64,000 bases of DNA. Source: Thalassovita autumnalis. GTDB lineage: Bacteria > Pseudomonadota > Alphaproteobacteria > Rhodobacterales > Rhodobacteraceae. The stretch is from contig NZ_CYSB01000005.1 of the NCBI RefSeq assembly GCF_001458255.1, positions 62,001 through 126,000 of the forward strand, in the 5' to 3' direction. The position numbers were made by a program, and so were the translations under genes. This document shows, in pieces, positions 33,822-42,395 of this stretch (within the stretch, counting starts at the first letter, position 1; each line of letters starts with the position of its first letter). The notes beneath the pieces are model-generated. The model was not told the origin of the DNA. It worked only from the letters and a program-made list of their open reading frames with translations, and searched no databases.

Positions 33822-34703
33822 TCAAGCCCCATGTTCGGCCCGCAGAGCGGTGAACTTCGGCCAGGCCTCGGCATCCGCAACGGTTTTGTCGCGGCAGGTG
33901 GCGTTGCAGAACCCGTAGACCACGCCGTCCAGTTCCAGACAATGGGTGGAGGGGCGGCCCGAATAGGGGCAGGCGGCGTTGACCGGTGTTTTGCCGTCGA
34001 CCGCCACCGCAGGCAGGCGCGCGGGCCCGGGCCAAACCGTGGTGGCATGATCGTTTGCGTAAGGCACAGGATCATAGCTGCGGGTCAGACCCAGGGCGCG
34101 CCAGCGGCGGAAACTGGGATCGGCCAGCGTGGTTGCCACATAGTCCGCAGCGATCTGGCCTACCGGTAAGCCGTGGCCTGCGATCCGGGCCGCAACCGGC
34201 GCGTAAAACGCATCCGCCAGTGAGTAGCGCCCAAAGAGCCAGGGGCCTTCGGCGCCAAACTGTTGGCGCGCCCGGGTCCACAGATCCTCAACCCGGGCCA
34301 GATCAGCGGCGACGGCATCGTTGACCGGGAAATCCTGATATTGATGGATCAGCTGCATCGGGCATTCACTGCGCAGCGCCATGAACCCGGCGTGCATCTC
34401 GGCCGAGATCCAGCGGGCAAAGGTGCGGGCGGCAGGGTCGGCGGGCCACATCTGCGCCTCGGGGTGGCGCTGATTCAGCTCCTCAGCAATCGCCAGGGTT
34501 TCGCCTATCACCGTTCCGTCTGCACAGCGCACAACCGGCACCAGACGCGCGGGCGCCAAAGGGGCCAGCGCGCTGCGGAAGCTGCCGTCATAAAGACTCA
34601 GCGTGGTGGTCTGAAACGGCAGGTCAAACTTCTCCAGCATCAGCCAGCCGCGTAGCGATCAGCTGGAAAAGGTGCGATCACCGATGAAGAGTTCGTAGCT
34701 CAT
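33822..34703 (-). pseudogene. Glutathione S-transferase with C-terminal Cys motif, interrupted by in-frame TGA
   Basis: Cytosolic-type GST reading frame of 293 codons from the ATG at 34703, which has a perfect GGAGG 5 bp upstream. Codon 15 (34661-34659) is TGA where the context FSS-x-SLRGWL calls for tryptophan (TGG), so one G-to-A change stops the protein after 14 residues. The rest is intact: GST N-domain (LVPVVRCADGTVIGETLAIAEELNQ), a helical C-domain (YSLADAFYAPVAARIAG), then a C-terminal CPYSG...GFCNATCRDK motif resembling YHS/TRASH metal-binding folds. Re-initiation at ATG 34640 (codon 22) would lose the active-site region and has no ribosome-binding site. Confidence 0.8.
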
Positions 34704-34792
34704 GGGGGCCTCCGTGCCTGTCCGCGTTGTTCTGGTGGCAAGCTAGGCGGCAACACCCTGTCTGTGAAACGAAAATCTGTGCGGTAACTGCA

Positions 34793-35365
34793 TCACGGAA
34801 GGTGATTGATGCCCTTGGCGTGCCAGCGTCCACCCTGCCAATGCAGTTCAGTGACCGAAAGGTTTTCGATCCGATGGGCAAAGGCCTCATAAGCGCCGGT
34901 CTGCAAGGCCTGCTGAACCTGGGTCAGGATCACCCCGAAATGCGCCACTGCGATGATGTCCCGGCCGGGGTGGGCCGCCATCACACGGGCGACGGCGCGG
35001 TCGACACGGGCGCTGACCTCATGCCAGCTTTCGCCGTTGGGCGGGCGCACATCGCCGGGATTGTCCCAGAAATTGCGGATCAGCGCCTCATCCTCAATCT
35101 CATCAAAACGTTTCAGCTCCCAGTCGCCGAAATGGATTTCCCGCAGATCCATATCATGGGCCAAACGGTCACGCTGGCCCTGAATGGCGTCTGCAGTGGC
35201 CCGCGCCCGGCTGAGATCGGAAGAGATCACCAAAGCGTTTTCCGGTAGATGCCCGGCCAGCCGATCAACCTGTGCGGTATCAGACAGATCGGCAGGCAGA
35301 TCCGACCAGCCGACCATGGTTTTGGCATGGGTTGGCCCGTGGCGTACCCAGAAGAAGCGGCTCAT
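34793..35365 (-). CDS. Histidine phosphatase family protein (CobC-like)
   Basis: Phosphoglycerate-mutase-fold phosphatase, 190 residues. The catalytic RHG is FWVRHGPTH, with second-site Arg in SSDLSRARATA, Glu in GDWELKRF and the distal His in AVAHFGVIL. Family members next to cobU are usually alpha-ribazole-5'-phosphate phosphatases of B12 nucleotide-loop assembly, and the start codon here overlaps the cobU stop by 4 bp. That role is inference from context. Confidence 0.82.
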   Translation of the reverse strand: MSRFFWVRHGPTHAKTMVGWSDLPADLSDTAQVDRLAGHLPENALVISSDLSRARATADAIQGQRDRLAHDMDLREIHFGDWELKRFDEIEDEALIRNFWDNPGDVRPPNGESWHEVSARVDRAVARVMAAHPGRDIIAVAHFGVILTQVQQALQTGAYEAFAHRIENLSVTELHWQGGRWHAKGINHLP

Positions 35366-35883
35366 GGCAAGGTCCCCTTCAGCGCCAGCGGCAGGCCCGC
35401 CATCACCGCAACCACGGTATCGGCGCGGGCGGCCAACTGTTGGTTCAACGTGCCTTGCGCATCACGGAACCGGCGCGCCAGCGCATTTTCCGGAACCACC
35501 GAAAGACCGACCTCATTGCTGACCACAACCACATGGCCTTTGCAGTCTTTCAGTGCTTTCAGCAGCCGTTTGCTTTCGGCCTTCAGATCGTGGTCCGCCA
35601 GCAGATGATTGGTCAGCCACATGGTGGCGCAATCCAGCAGCACGACCTCTTTCTTCTTCACAGCGGCTAGCACCTCAGTGAGGTCCAAAGGCGCCTCAAC
35701 GGTTTTCCAGCCTTCGCCACGCTGTTGAATATGTCTTTGAATTTTCTCTTTCATTTCATCATCCCAGGCCTGCGATGTGGCCAGGTAGATGCGGGTGTAA
35801 CCACTTTGAATCACGATGTTTTCGGCGAATGCAGACTTGCCGGAGGAGGCCCCGCCAAGGACCAGTGTCAGCTTCTGCAGCAT
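35362..35883 (-). CDS. cobU: Adenosylcobinamide kinase / adenosylcobinamide-phosphate guanylyltransferase
   Basis: Bifunctional B12 enzyme that phosphorylates adenosylcobinamide and transfers GMP. It has 173 residues from the ATG at 35883, preceded by AAGGTG at 8 bp; a GTG at 35892 is the alternative. The P-loop is LVLGGASSGKSAFAE, then YLATSQAWDDEMKEKIQRH with the guanylylated His, DCATMWLTNHL and VSNEVGLSVVPE. It is translationally coupled to the CobC-like gene. Other cob genes are not in the window, so this pair fits salvage or a split pathway. Confidence 0.95.
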   Translation of the reverse strand: MLQKLTLVLGGASSGKSAFAENIVIQSGYTRIYLATSQAWDDEMKEKIQRHIQQRGEGWKTVEAPLDLTEVLAAVKKKEVVLLDCATMWLTNHLLADHDLKAESKRLLKALKDCKGHVVVVSNEVGLSVVPENALARRFRDAQGTLNQQLAARADTVVAVMAGLPLALKGTLP

Positions 35884-35993
35884 GTTTTTCACACCTTATT
35901 GTGATCCAGTACACCTTGCGGTGCGTAGCATTCATGCGGCTAAGATAACAAGACGCAAGATTATTTCACGCGTCACAAACATGGGGGAATATC

Positions 35994-36872
35994 ATGGCAC
36001 TTGATTCACCCAAGGACCTCTCGCTGTCCCGCACAGCCATGAAGGCTGAATTGCTGGATGCGGAAACGGAAAGACAATTGGCATACGCATGGCGCGATCA
36101 TCGCGATGAAGCGGCCCTGCACCGATTAATTACTGCCTACATGCGCCTCGCCATTTCGATGGCGGCCAAATTTAAACGATATGGCGCACCGATGAATGAC
36201 CTGATCCAGGAGGCTGGGTTAGGGCTGATGAAAGCCGCGGACAAATTTGATCCAGATCGCGGCGTTCGCTTTTCAACCTATGCGGTCTGGTGGATCAAAG
36301 CATCCATTCAGGACTACGTCATGCGCAACTGGTCTATGGTGCGCACCGGCTCGACCTCGTCTCAGAAGTCGCTGTTTTTCAACATGCGTCGGGTTCAGGC
36401 CCGGCTGGAGCGGGAAGCGTTTTCCCGCGGTGAAGAGCTGGACCGGCATCAGATGCGTCAGGCCATCTCGATGGAGATTGGGGTTCCGATCCATGATGTG
36501 GAGATGATGGAGGGGCGGCTTTCTGGCAGCGACTTCTCCCTCAACGCCACGCAAAGCTCCGAAGATGAGGGGCGGGAATGGATTGATACGCTGGAAGATG
36601 ACCGTTCACAGGCGGCTGAGATCGTTGCGGATCAGCATGATCGCAAGGCATTGCGCAGCTGGCTGACCGATGCGGTGTCGCGCCTCAATGAACGCGAACA
36701 GTTCATCATCCGGGAACGGAAACTGCGCGAACCTGTGCGCACGCTTGAATCCCTCGGGATTGAGTTGGGCCTGTCGAAAGAACGGGTGCGTCAGCTGGAG
36801 GCCGCAGCGCTGAAGAAGATGCGGAAACAGCTGGAAGCCGAAAGCGAAGAGGTGCAAGATCTCCTCTTATGA
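35994..36872 (+). CDS. rpoH: RNA polymerase sigma-32 factor, RpoHII-type
   Basis: Alternative sigma factor for heat, oxidative or singlet-oxygen stress promoters. It has 292 residues. Region 2 has LITAYMRLAISMAAKFKRYG and DLIQEAGLGLMKAADKFDP, and the -10-binding helix RFSTYAVWWIKASIQDYVMRNW. The RpoH box is TSSQKSLFFNMRR (RpoHI paralogues usually read QKALFFNLRR). Region 4 ends ERVRQLEAAALKKMRKQL. Assignment to group II is by this pattern and moderate. Its stop overlaps the chaN start by 4 bp. Confidence 0.92.
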   Translation: MALDSPKDLSLSRTAMKAELLDAETERQLAYAWRDHRDEAALHRLITAYMRLAISMAAKFKRYGAPMNDLIQEAGLGLMKAADKFDPDRGVRFSTYAVWWIKASIQDYVMRNWSMVRTGSTSSQKSLFFNMRRVQARLEREAFSRGEELDRHQMRQAISMEIGVPIHDVEMMEGRLSGSDFSLNATQSSEDEGREWIDTLEDDRSQAAEIVADQHDRKALRSWLTDAVSRLNEREQFIIRERKLREPVRTLESLGIELGLSKERVRQLEAAALKKMRKQLEAESEEVQDLLL

Positions 36873-37666
36873 GGATGTTGATTGCTGCCGTTCTGGCCAC
36901 TTTCGTTGCACCGCCGCTTCATGCAGATGAGGTGGCGGATGCTTTGTTCACTGCCGCTGACATCGCCCTGCTGGGCGAGGTGCATGACAATCCCGACCAT
37001 CACCTTCAGCAGGCCCGCATCGTCACGTTGATGCAACCCGCGGCGCTGGTTTTTGAAATGCTGACACCGGCGCAGGTCGCCGCAGCAGAGGGGGTTGATC
37101 GTCAGGATTTGGCCGCATTGGCCGGGGCGCTGGGCTGGGCTGACAGTGGCTGGCCCGATTTCCAGATCTACGCGCCTGTGTTTGCCGCGGCCCCCATGGC
37201 GCAGCTCTATGGCGCCGGCTTGCCCCGGGCGGAGGCCAGAGCCGCCTATTCCAACGGTATCTCCGACAGTTTCGGCGCCTATTCTGAGGCCTACGGTCTG
37301 ACCAAGGATTTGCCGGCCGATCAGATGCAGGCGCGTCTGACATTGCAGTTTCAGGCCCATTGTGAGGCGATCCCACGGGAAAGCCTGACCCCAATGGTGG
37401 CGCTGCAACGCCTGCGGGATGCCTATCTGGCGCGTGCTGCGATGCAGGCCCTCTTGGAAACGGGCGGGCCGGTTGCGGTGATCACCGGCAATGGCCATGC
37501 CCGCAGCGATTGGGGGGCAACCGCCCTGATCCGCCAGCTGGACGCTGAGATCACGGTCATCGCGTTGGGGCAATCTGAGGATGGGCAAACGCCCGACGGT
37601 GGCTTTGATCTGATCATCGACAGCCCCGGCGTTGACCGGGGGGATCCCTGCGATGCCTTCCGCTAA
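36869..37666 (+). CDS. ChaN family haem-binding / iron-regulated lipoprotein-like protein
   Basis: Member of the haem-binding uptake (Tiki/ChaN) superfamily, 265 residues. The signal peptide is MRMLIAAVLATFVAPPLHA. Family motifs are ADIALLGEVHDNPDHHLQQ (conserved Glu and His) and VITGNGHARSDWGATALI. It has no lipobox, so it is predicted to be periplasmic rather than lipidated. It overlaps rpoH by 4 bp (ATGA), suggesting one transcript and a stress or haem/iron link; that link is inference. Confidence 0.87.
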   Translation: MRMLIAAVLATFVAPPLHADEVADALFTAADIALLGEVHDNPDHHLQQARIVTLMQPAALVFEMLTPAQVAAAEGVDRQDLAALAGALGWADSGWPDFQIYAPVFAAAPMAQLYGAGLPRAEARAAYSNGISDSFGAYSEAYGLTKDLPADQMQARLTLQFQAHCEAIPRESLTPMVALQRLRDAYLARAAMQALLETGGPVAVITGNGHARSDWGATALIRQLDAEITVIALGQSEDGQTPDGGFDLIIDSPGVDRGDPCDAFR

Positions 37667-37747
37667 GCGCCGCCCCGACCCGCGCGCGCCCTTGTCCTTG
37701 GCTGCGCAGCGCCCTACTGTCCGCCACAGGTTACTGCGGGGGTGAAC

Positions 37748-38944
37748 ATGCTGAACGGCAAGCGCATTTTGTTGATTATCGGGGGCGGGATCGCGGCCTT
37801 TAAACTGCCCGAACTGATCCGCCGCCTGCGCGAACGCGGGGCCTCGGTGACGCCGGTTCTGACCAAGGCTGCACAGGAATTTGTCACCCCGCTGACCATC
37901 GGCTCGCTGGCGGGAGAAAAGGTCTACACGGATCTGTTCGATCTGACCGATGAGGCCGAGATGGGCCATATCCAGCTGTCGCGTGTGGCGGATCTGGTGG
38001 TGGTGGCCCCGGCGACCGCCGATCTGATGGCGAAAATGGCGCAAGGTCAGGCCAATGATCTGGCCTCGACCCTGCTGCTGGCCACCGACACCCCGGTGAT
38101 GATTGCGCCTGCGATGAACGTGCGGATGTGGGATCACCCGGCGACCCAGCGCAATCTGGCGCTGTTGCAAGGTGATGGCATCACTGTTCTGGGCCCGAAT
38201 GAGGGCGATATGGCCTGCGGCGAATATGGTCCGGGCCGCATGGTTGAACCGATGGAGATTCTGGCCGGGATTGAGGCGGCGCTGACTGACGGTCCCCTCA
38301 AAGGCAAACGGATCCTTGTCACCTCGGGCCCGACCCATGAACCGATTGATCCGGTGCGCTATATCGCCAACCGTTCTTCCGGGGCGCAGGGCACGGCAAT
38401 TGCCAAGGCCTTGGTGGCGCTGGGGGCAGAGGTGGTCTTTGTCACCGGGCCCGCAGACGTGCCCCCGCCGGAGGGGGTGGTGCTGCGCCAGGTGGAAAGC
38501 GCCAAGGATATGTTAACGGCAGTTGAGGCGGCGTTGCCGGTGGATGCGGGTGTTTTCGCTGCCGCCGTTGCGGATTGGCGCGTGGCCTCGGCTTCAGGTT
38601 CAAAAATCAAGAAACAGAACGGCAAACTGCCGGTTTTGGAATTTGCCGAGAACCCCGACATTCTGGCAACGATCAGCCAGCTGGATCAGGGCCGCCCCGG
38701 TCTGGTGGTGGGTTTTGCCGCGGAAACCGACGATGTGATCGCCAATGCCACGGCCAAACGCCAGCGCAAAGGCTGTGACTGGATCGTGGCCAATGACGTC
38801 AGCCCGGAAACCGGCATCATGGGCGGCAGCGAAAATGCCGTGACCCTGATTTCCGAGGATGGCGCGGAAAACTGGCCCCGTATGGGCAAAGATGCGGTGG
38901 CGGTGAAACTGGCCAACCGCATTGCTGAGGCGGTGCTGCGCTGA
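37748..38944 (+). CDS. coaBC: Phosphopantothenoylcysteine decarboxylase / phosphopantothenate-cysteine ligase
   Basis: Bifunctional coenzyme A synthesis enzyme, 398 residues from the ATG at 37748; a GTG at 37742 is an alternative and the G-rich GGGGGTG lies close to both. The CoaC flavin domain shows RILLIIGGGIAAFKLPELI, MGHIQLSR with the catalytic His, APAMNVRMW and EGDMACGEYGPGRM. The CoaB domain starts KRILVTSGPTHEPIDPVRYIAN, here given as SGPTHEPIDPVRYIANRSSG, and ends DAVAVKLANRIAE. It is followed by dut after a GAGTATTT repeat. Confidence 0.96.
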   Translation: MLNGKRILLIIGGGIAAFKLPELIRRLRERGASVTPVLTKAAQEFVTPLTIGSLAGEKVYTDLFDLTDEAEMGHIQLSRVADLVVVAPATADLMAKMAQGQANDLASTLLLATDTPVMIAPAMNVRMWDHPATQRNLALLQGDGITVLGPNEGDMACGEYGPGRMVEPMEILAGIEAALTDGPLKGKRILVTSGPTHEPIDPVRYIANRSSGAQGTAIAKALVALGAEVVFVTGPADVPPPEGVVLRQVESAKDMLTAVEAALPVDAGVFAAAVADWRVASASGSKIKKQNGKLPVLEFAENPDILATISQLDQGRPGLVVGFAAETDDVIANATAKRQRKGCDWIVANDVSPETGIMGGSENAVTLISEDGAENWPRMGKDAVAVKLANRIAEAVLR

Positions 38945-38964
38945 GGCGCAGCGGCCTTCGGCGA

Positions 38965-38987
38965 GAGTATTTTGGGAACATTGAAAG
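38965..38987 (+). repeat. GAGTATTT intergenic repeat, copy 4
   Basis: GAGTATTTTGGGAA, CAT, TGAAAG, preceded by GCC-TTC-GGC, in the 54-bp gap between coaBC and dut. It ends 11 bp before the dut ATG, so it occupies the ribosome-binding region. Confidence 0.6.
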
Positions 38988-38998
38988 AGTACGTGACC

Positions 38999-39463
38999 AT
39001 GGTTGAAATTGTGCTGAGCTGGCTGCCCGAGGCGGATCAATCCCTTGGCCTGCCGGGCTATGCCACCGCGGGCGCCGCGGGCGCAGATCTGCGGGCGAAT
39101 TTTGGCGCGGATCTGCGCGACAGCGGTATCGAACTGGCGCCCGGCGCCCGCGCGCTGGTGCCGACGGGGCTGCGGATGGCGATCCCCGAAGGCTATGAGG
39201 TGCAGCTGCGCCCCCGTTCGGGTCTGGCGCTGAAACACGGCATCACCCTGCCCAACAGCCCCGGAACCATTGACAGCGATTATCGCGGCCCATTGGGCGT
39301 CATTGTGATGAACGCCGGTCAGGAGGCGTTCCAGATCAATCACGGTGACCGGATCGCGCAGATGGTGGTGGCCCCTGTGGTAATGGCGGCCTTTTCCGTG
39401 GCCGAAGATCTAGAGTACACGGCGCGCGGCGCGGGGGGCTTTGGCTCCACAGGGCGTCAGTAA
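38999..39463 (+). CDS. dut: dUTP diphosphatase
   Basis: Trimeric dUTPase cleaving dUTP to dUMP and pyrophosphate. It has 154 residues from the ATG at 38999. All five motifs are visible: [10 protein letters not shown] (1), [11 protein letters not shown] (2), [12 protein letters not shown] (3), [11 protein letters not shown] (4) and [10 protein letters not shown] (5). The coaBC-dut order is common in proteobacteria. The moeB-like gene follows after 40 bp. Confidence 0.97.
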   Translation: MVEIVLSWLPEADQSLGLPGYATAGAAGADLRANFGADLRDSGIELAPGARALVPTGLRMAIPEGYEVQLRPRSGLALKHGITLPNSPGTIDSDYRGPLGVIVMNAGQEAFQINHGDRIAQMVVAPVVMAAFSVAEDLEYTARGAGGFGSTGRQ

Positions 39464-39503
39464 ACGGGCGTCAATAAGCGGGGCAGAAAGGTAAAGGCGG
39501 TCA

Positions 39504-40550
39504 ATGCTGCTGGTATTTGCATTTGTTGGGATGATCTGGGGCGTCGGACAGCTGATCGGCCTGCCCAAAGGCATGCGCTGGTCCTTGACCTTCCTGCTAT
39601 GGCTCGCCGTGGTGCTGGCCCAGCTGACGCTGCCTGAGGGTCATCCCCTGCGGGAGGCCACGGGTGGATCGGTTGCGCTCTGGCTGATGCTGGCGGGGGC
39701 CGGTGTTTTGGTCTGGCTTTACCGGATGGGCCTTGGCTGGCTGCGCCAGCGTGCCCAGCCGGATGAGGTGGAAGACAGCGCGCCGAAACCAACGTTTTCT
39801 GAGACAGAACTGAACCGCTACGCCCGCCATATCGTCATGCGTGAGGTGGGCGGCACCGGTCAGAAGCGGTTGAAAAACGCCAAGGTTCTGGTCATTGGTG
39901 CAGGTGGTCTTGGCTCCCCAGCGCTGCTTTATCTGGCGGCAGCGGGTGTGGGCACCATTGGGGTGATTGATGATGATGAGGTGGACAATTCCAACCTGCA
40001 GCGTCAGGTGATCCACCGCGATGCAGACATCGGCCTGCCCAAGGTGTTTTCCGCTGAAAAGGCCATGAAGGCGCAAAACCCCTTCGTGGAGGTGCGCCCC
40101 TACAAACGGCGGTTGGAGGCGGAGACAGCCGCGGATTTGATTGCGGAGTATGACATCGTGCTGGACGGCACGGATAACTTTGACACCCGCTATCTGGCCA
40201 ACCGGATTTGCGTAGACCAGGGCAAGCCGCTGATTTCCGGCGCGCTGTCGCAATGGGAAGGGCAGATCAGCGTCTTTCATCCCAAAAAGGGGGGACCCTG
40301 CTATCAATGTATCTTCCCCGAAGCGCCTGCTGCCGGGCTGGCCCCCAGCTGTGCCGAAGCCGGGGTGATCGCGCCGCTGCCTGGGGTCATTGGCACGATG
40401 ATGGCGGTTGAGGCGATGAAACTGATCACCCGCGCGGGCGCGGTGCTGCGCGGTGAGATGATGATTTACGACGCGCTTTGGGGGGAAACCCGTAAATTCA
40501 CGGTAAAACCGCGCGCTGATTGCCCGATTTGTGGCAAAACGGATGGTTGA
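39504..40550 (+). CDS. MoeB/ThiF family adenylyltransferase with N-terminal membrane anchor
   Basis: E1-like enzyme that adenylates the C-terminus of a ubiquitin-fold sulfur carrier (MoaD or ThiS). It has 348 residues, about 100 more than MoeB. The extra N-terminus holds three hydrophobic segments (about 2-19, 26-42, 57-73). The ThiF domain starts SETELNRYARHIVMREVGG; the ATP site is VIGAGGLGSPALLYLAAAG, with DNSNLQRQ, DGTDNFDTRYLAN, the zinc pairs CYQC and CPIC, and the Cys-containing SCAEAGVIAPLPG. The catalytic domain should face the cytoplasm. It is 40 bp after dut. Confidence 0.9.
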   Translation: MLLVFAFVGMIWGVGQLIGLPKGMRWSLTFLLWLAVVLAQLTLPEGHPLREATGGSVALWLMLAGAGVLVWLYRMGLGWLRQRAQPDEVEDSAPKPTFSETELNRYARHIVMREVGGTGQKRLKNAKVLVIGAGGLGSPALLYLAAAGVGTIGVIDDDEVDNSNLQRQVIHRDADIGLPKVFSAEKAMKAQNPFVEVRPYKRRLEAETAADLIAEYDIVLDGTDNFDTRYLANRICVDQGKPLISGALSQWEGQISVFHPKKGGPCYQCIFPEAPAAGLAPSCAEAGVIAPLPGVIGTMMAVEAMKLITRAGAVLRGEMMIYDALWGETRKFTVKPRADCPICGKTDG

Positions 40551-40622
40551 GCAACTGCCGCGATCCGCTAAAACAGTGCCATAAGCCGGAAAGCCTTCGG
40601 CGTGAACAGAGAGGGTTTAAGC

Positions 40623-41408
40623 ATGAAATTTGTTCTGTCGATGGTGGCCGCATTGGGCCTGACCTCCACCGCTATGGCGGCGGACCTGCCGGATCTGGGC
40701 GGCAAGGAAGTGGTTGTTGTGACCGAAAACGCCTATCCGCCGCTGCAGTTTGTTGATCCCAAAACCGGCGAGGCGATCGGCTGGGAATATGACGCGATGG
40801 CAGAGATTGCCAAGCGCATCAACATCACCGTTGTTTACGAAAACATCAGCTGGGACGCGATGATTCCCGCGGTCTCCGAAGGTCAGTTCGATCTGGGCAT
40901 GACCGGCATCACCATCCGCGAAGACCGCAAGGAAAAGGTCGACTTTTCGGACAAATACATGACCTCGCAGATGCGGATGATTGTTGCGGGCGATGAAACC
41001 CGGTTTGACGATGCCAAAAGCTTTGCCGCCAACGCCGATCTGCTGGCCGGCGCGCAACCGGGCACCACGCCGTTCTACGTCACCGTCTATGATATTCTGG
41101 ATGGCGATGAGGCCAACCCGCGCATCACCCTGTTTGAAACCTTCGGCGCGGCCATTCAGGCCCTGCGCGTGGGCGATGTGGATCTGGCCCTGTCCGACAG
41201 CACCGCGGCCAACGGCTATGTGGCGGCATCTGACGGCCGTCTGAAGATCATCGGCGATCCGCTGGGCACCGAAGACTTTGGTTTCATCTTCCCCAAAGGC
41301 TCGGATCTGGTTGCCCCGATCAATGCCGCGATCGCTTCGATGGAGGCGGATGGATCGCTGGACGCGCTGAACACCAAGTGGTTCCTGGAATATAAACTGG
41401 GTCAGTAA
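40623..41408 (+). CDS. Amino acid ABC transporter substrate-binding protein
   Basis: Periplasmic binding protein of the polar amino acid (SBP_bac_3) family, 261 residues from the ATG at 40623 (GAGGG upstream). The signal peptide ends STAMA (cleavage near residue 20). Domain signatures are [39 protein letters not shown] and [17 protein letters not shown]. It is followed by a hairpin with a T-run and then the permease gene, so it is probably made in excess over the permease. The ligand cannot be set. Confidence 0.92.
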   Translation: MKFVLSMVAALGLTSTAMAADLPDLGGKEVVVVTENAYPPLQFVDPKTGEAIGWEYDAMAEIAKRINITVVYENISWDAMIPAVSEGQFDLGMTGITIREDRKEKVDFSDKYMTSQMRMIVAGDETRFDDAKSFAANADLLAGAQPGTTPFYVTVYDILDGDEANPRITLFETFGAAIQALRVGDVDLALSDSTAANGYVAASDGRLKIIGDPLGTEDFGFIFPKGSDLVAPINAAIASMEADGSLDALNTKWFLEYKLGQ

Positions 41409-41430
41409 GATCGAATAAAGTTGATGACAG

Positions 41431-41465
41431 ATCCCCGGCCGCAACCTGCGTGTCGGGGATTTTTC
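41431..41465 (+). terminator. Hairpin with T-run between binding-protein and permease genes
   Basis: ATCCCCG (41431-41437) pairs with CGGGGAT (41454-41460), followed by TTTTCT. The distance to the next start on the same strand (15 bp) suggests partial termination, lowering permease expression relative to the binding protein. Confidence 0.75.
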
Positions 41466-41480
41466 TGAAAGGCAGGCAAG

Positions 41481-42278
41481 ATGGGCCCGGTCCGCGAGAA
41501 CAAAGAAGACTTCCCCTGGTGGCTGGTCGCCGTGGTGGCCATTGGGCTGTATCTGGGCTGGCAAGTGGTCACGGATGACCTCTATGTGCAGATCCTTTCG
41601 ACCCTCAGCAAAGGTGTCAAACTGACAGTTTTTGTCACTTTGGTCAGCTTTGTCTTGGCTTCGGGTCTGGGGCTGCTCCTGGCGGTGGGGTCTGGGTCAC
41701 GCTATCTGGTGGTGCGTCAGCTCTGCCGGTTCTACGTCGAAGTGGTGCGCGGCGTGCCGATCATTGTGCTGCTGCTTTATGTGGCCTTCGCCCTCGCCCC
41801 GGCGCTGGTCGCCCTTTACAATTATCTGGGGGAGATGATTGGCCTTGATCCGATCCGCACCCGGCATTTCCCATTGCTGTGGCGTGCCATCCTTGCCCTA
41901 ATGATTGCCTATAGCGCCTTTATTTCCGAGGTGTTCCGCGCGGGTCTGCAATCTGTTGATACCGGCCAGATTGAGGCGGCGCAGGCCTTGGGCCTCAGCC
42001 GCTGGCATCGGTTCCGGCTGGTGATTTTCCCACAAGCGATCCGCACGATCCTGCCGCCGTTGGGCAATGATTTCGTGGCCTTGGTTAAGGATTCCTCACT
42101 GGTGTCAGTGCTGGGGGTTCTGGATGTGACCCAGCTGGGCAAGGTCACCGCCGCCAGCAACTTCCGCTATTTTGAGACCTATAACGTGGTGGCGCTGATC
42201 TATCTGACCATGACGATTGGCCTGTCGCTGCTGCTCAGACGGTTTGAGCGGCATCTGCGGCGCAAGGACGTGGGGTGA
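41481..42278 (+). CDS. Amino acid ABC transporter permease
   Basis: Inner-membrane permease of the HisM/GlnP type, 265 residues with five to six helices. The EAA loop, which contacts the ATPase, is EAAQALGLSRWHRFRLVIFPQA. FYVEVVRGVPIIVLLLYVAF and FVALVKDSSLVSVLGVLD are typical of polar amino acid systems. No ATPase gene and no second permease are adjacent, so it presumably forms a homodimer with an ATPase encoded elsewhere. GTG/ATG choice is clear: ATG 41481 follows GAAAGGCAGGCAAG. Confidence 0.92.
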   Translation: MGPVRENKEDFPWWLVAVVAIGLYLGWQVVTDDLYVQILSTLSKGVKLTVFVTLVSFVLASGLGLLLAVGSGSRYLVVRQLCRFYVEVVRGVPIIVLLLYVAFALAPALVALYNYLGEMIGLDPIRTRHFPLLWRAILALMIAYSAFISEVFRAGLQSVDTGQIEAAQALGLSRWHRFRLVIFPQAIRTILPPLGNDFVALVKDSSLVSVLGVLDVTQLGKVTAASNFRYFETYNVVALIYLTMTIGLSLLLRRFERHLRRKDVG

Positions 42279-42395
42279 CGGCCTTCTACTGGGGCGCGCT
42301 GTGGTCCGGTTTGCGCCCCTGATCACATCCTTTTTGCGCCCCTCCTCTGGACGATCCCAATGCGCGGGCATAGCTTTCCCTCAAAGGAGATCGTT

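Noticed and set aside
34659-34661. TGA as a selenocysteine codon in the GST gene
   Set aside because: The position is Trp, not Cys, in this family, and I see no convincing SECIS-like hairpin just after it. A nonsense mutation is simpler.
35902-35946. RpoE-type promoter (TGATCC and TAAGA) upstream of rpoH
   Set aside because: Both elements are present but 33 bp apart; the expected spacer is about half that. A TTGCGG/TAAGAT pair has a 19-bp spacer, also poor.
36791-38338. 515-codon minus-strand open frame
   Set aside because: It is antisense to rpoH, chaN and coaBC, is rich in His/Arg/Gln as expected of a shadow frame in high-GC DNA, and has no recognisable motif.
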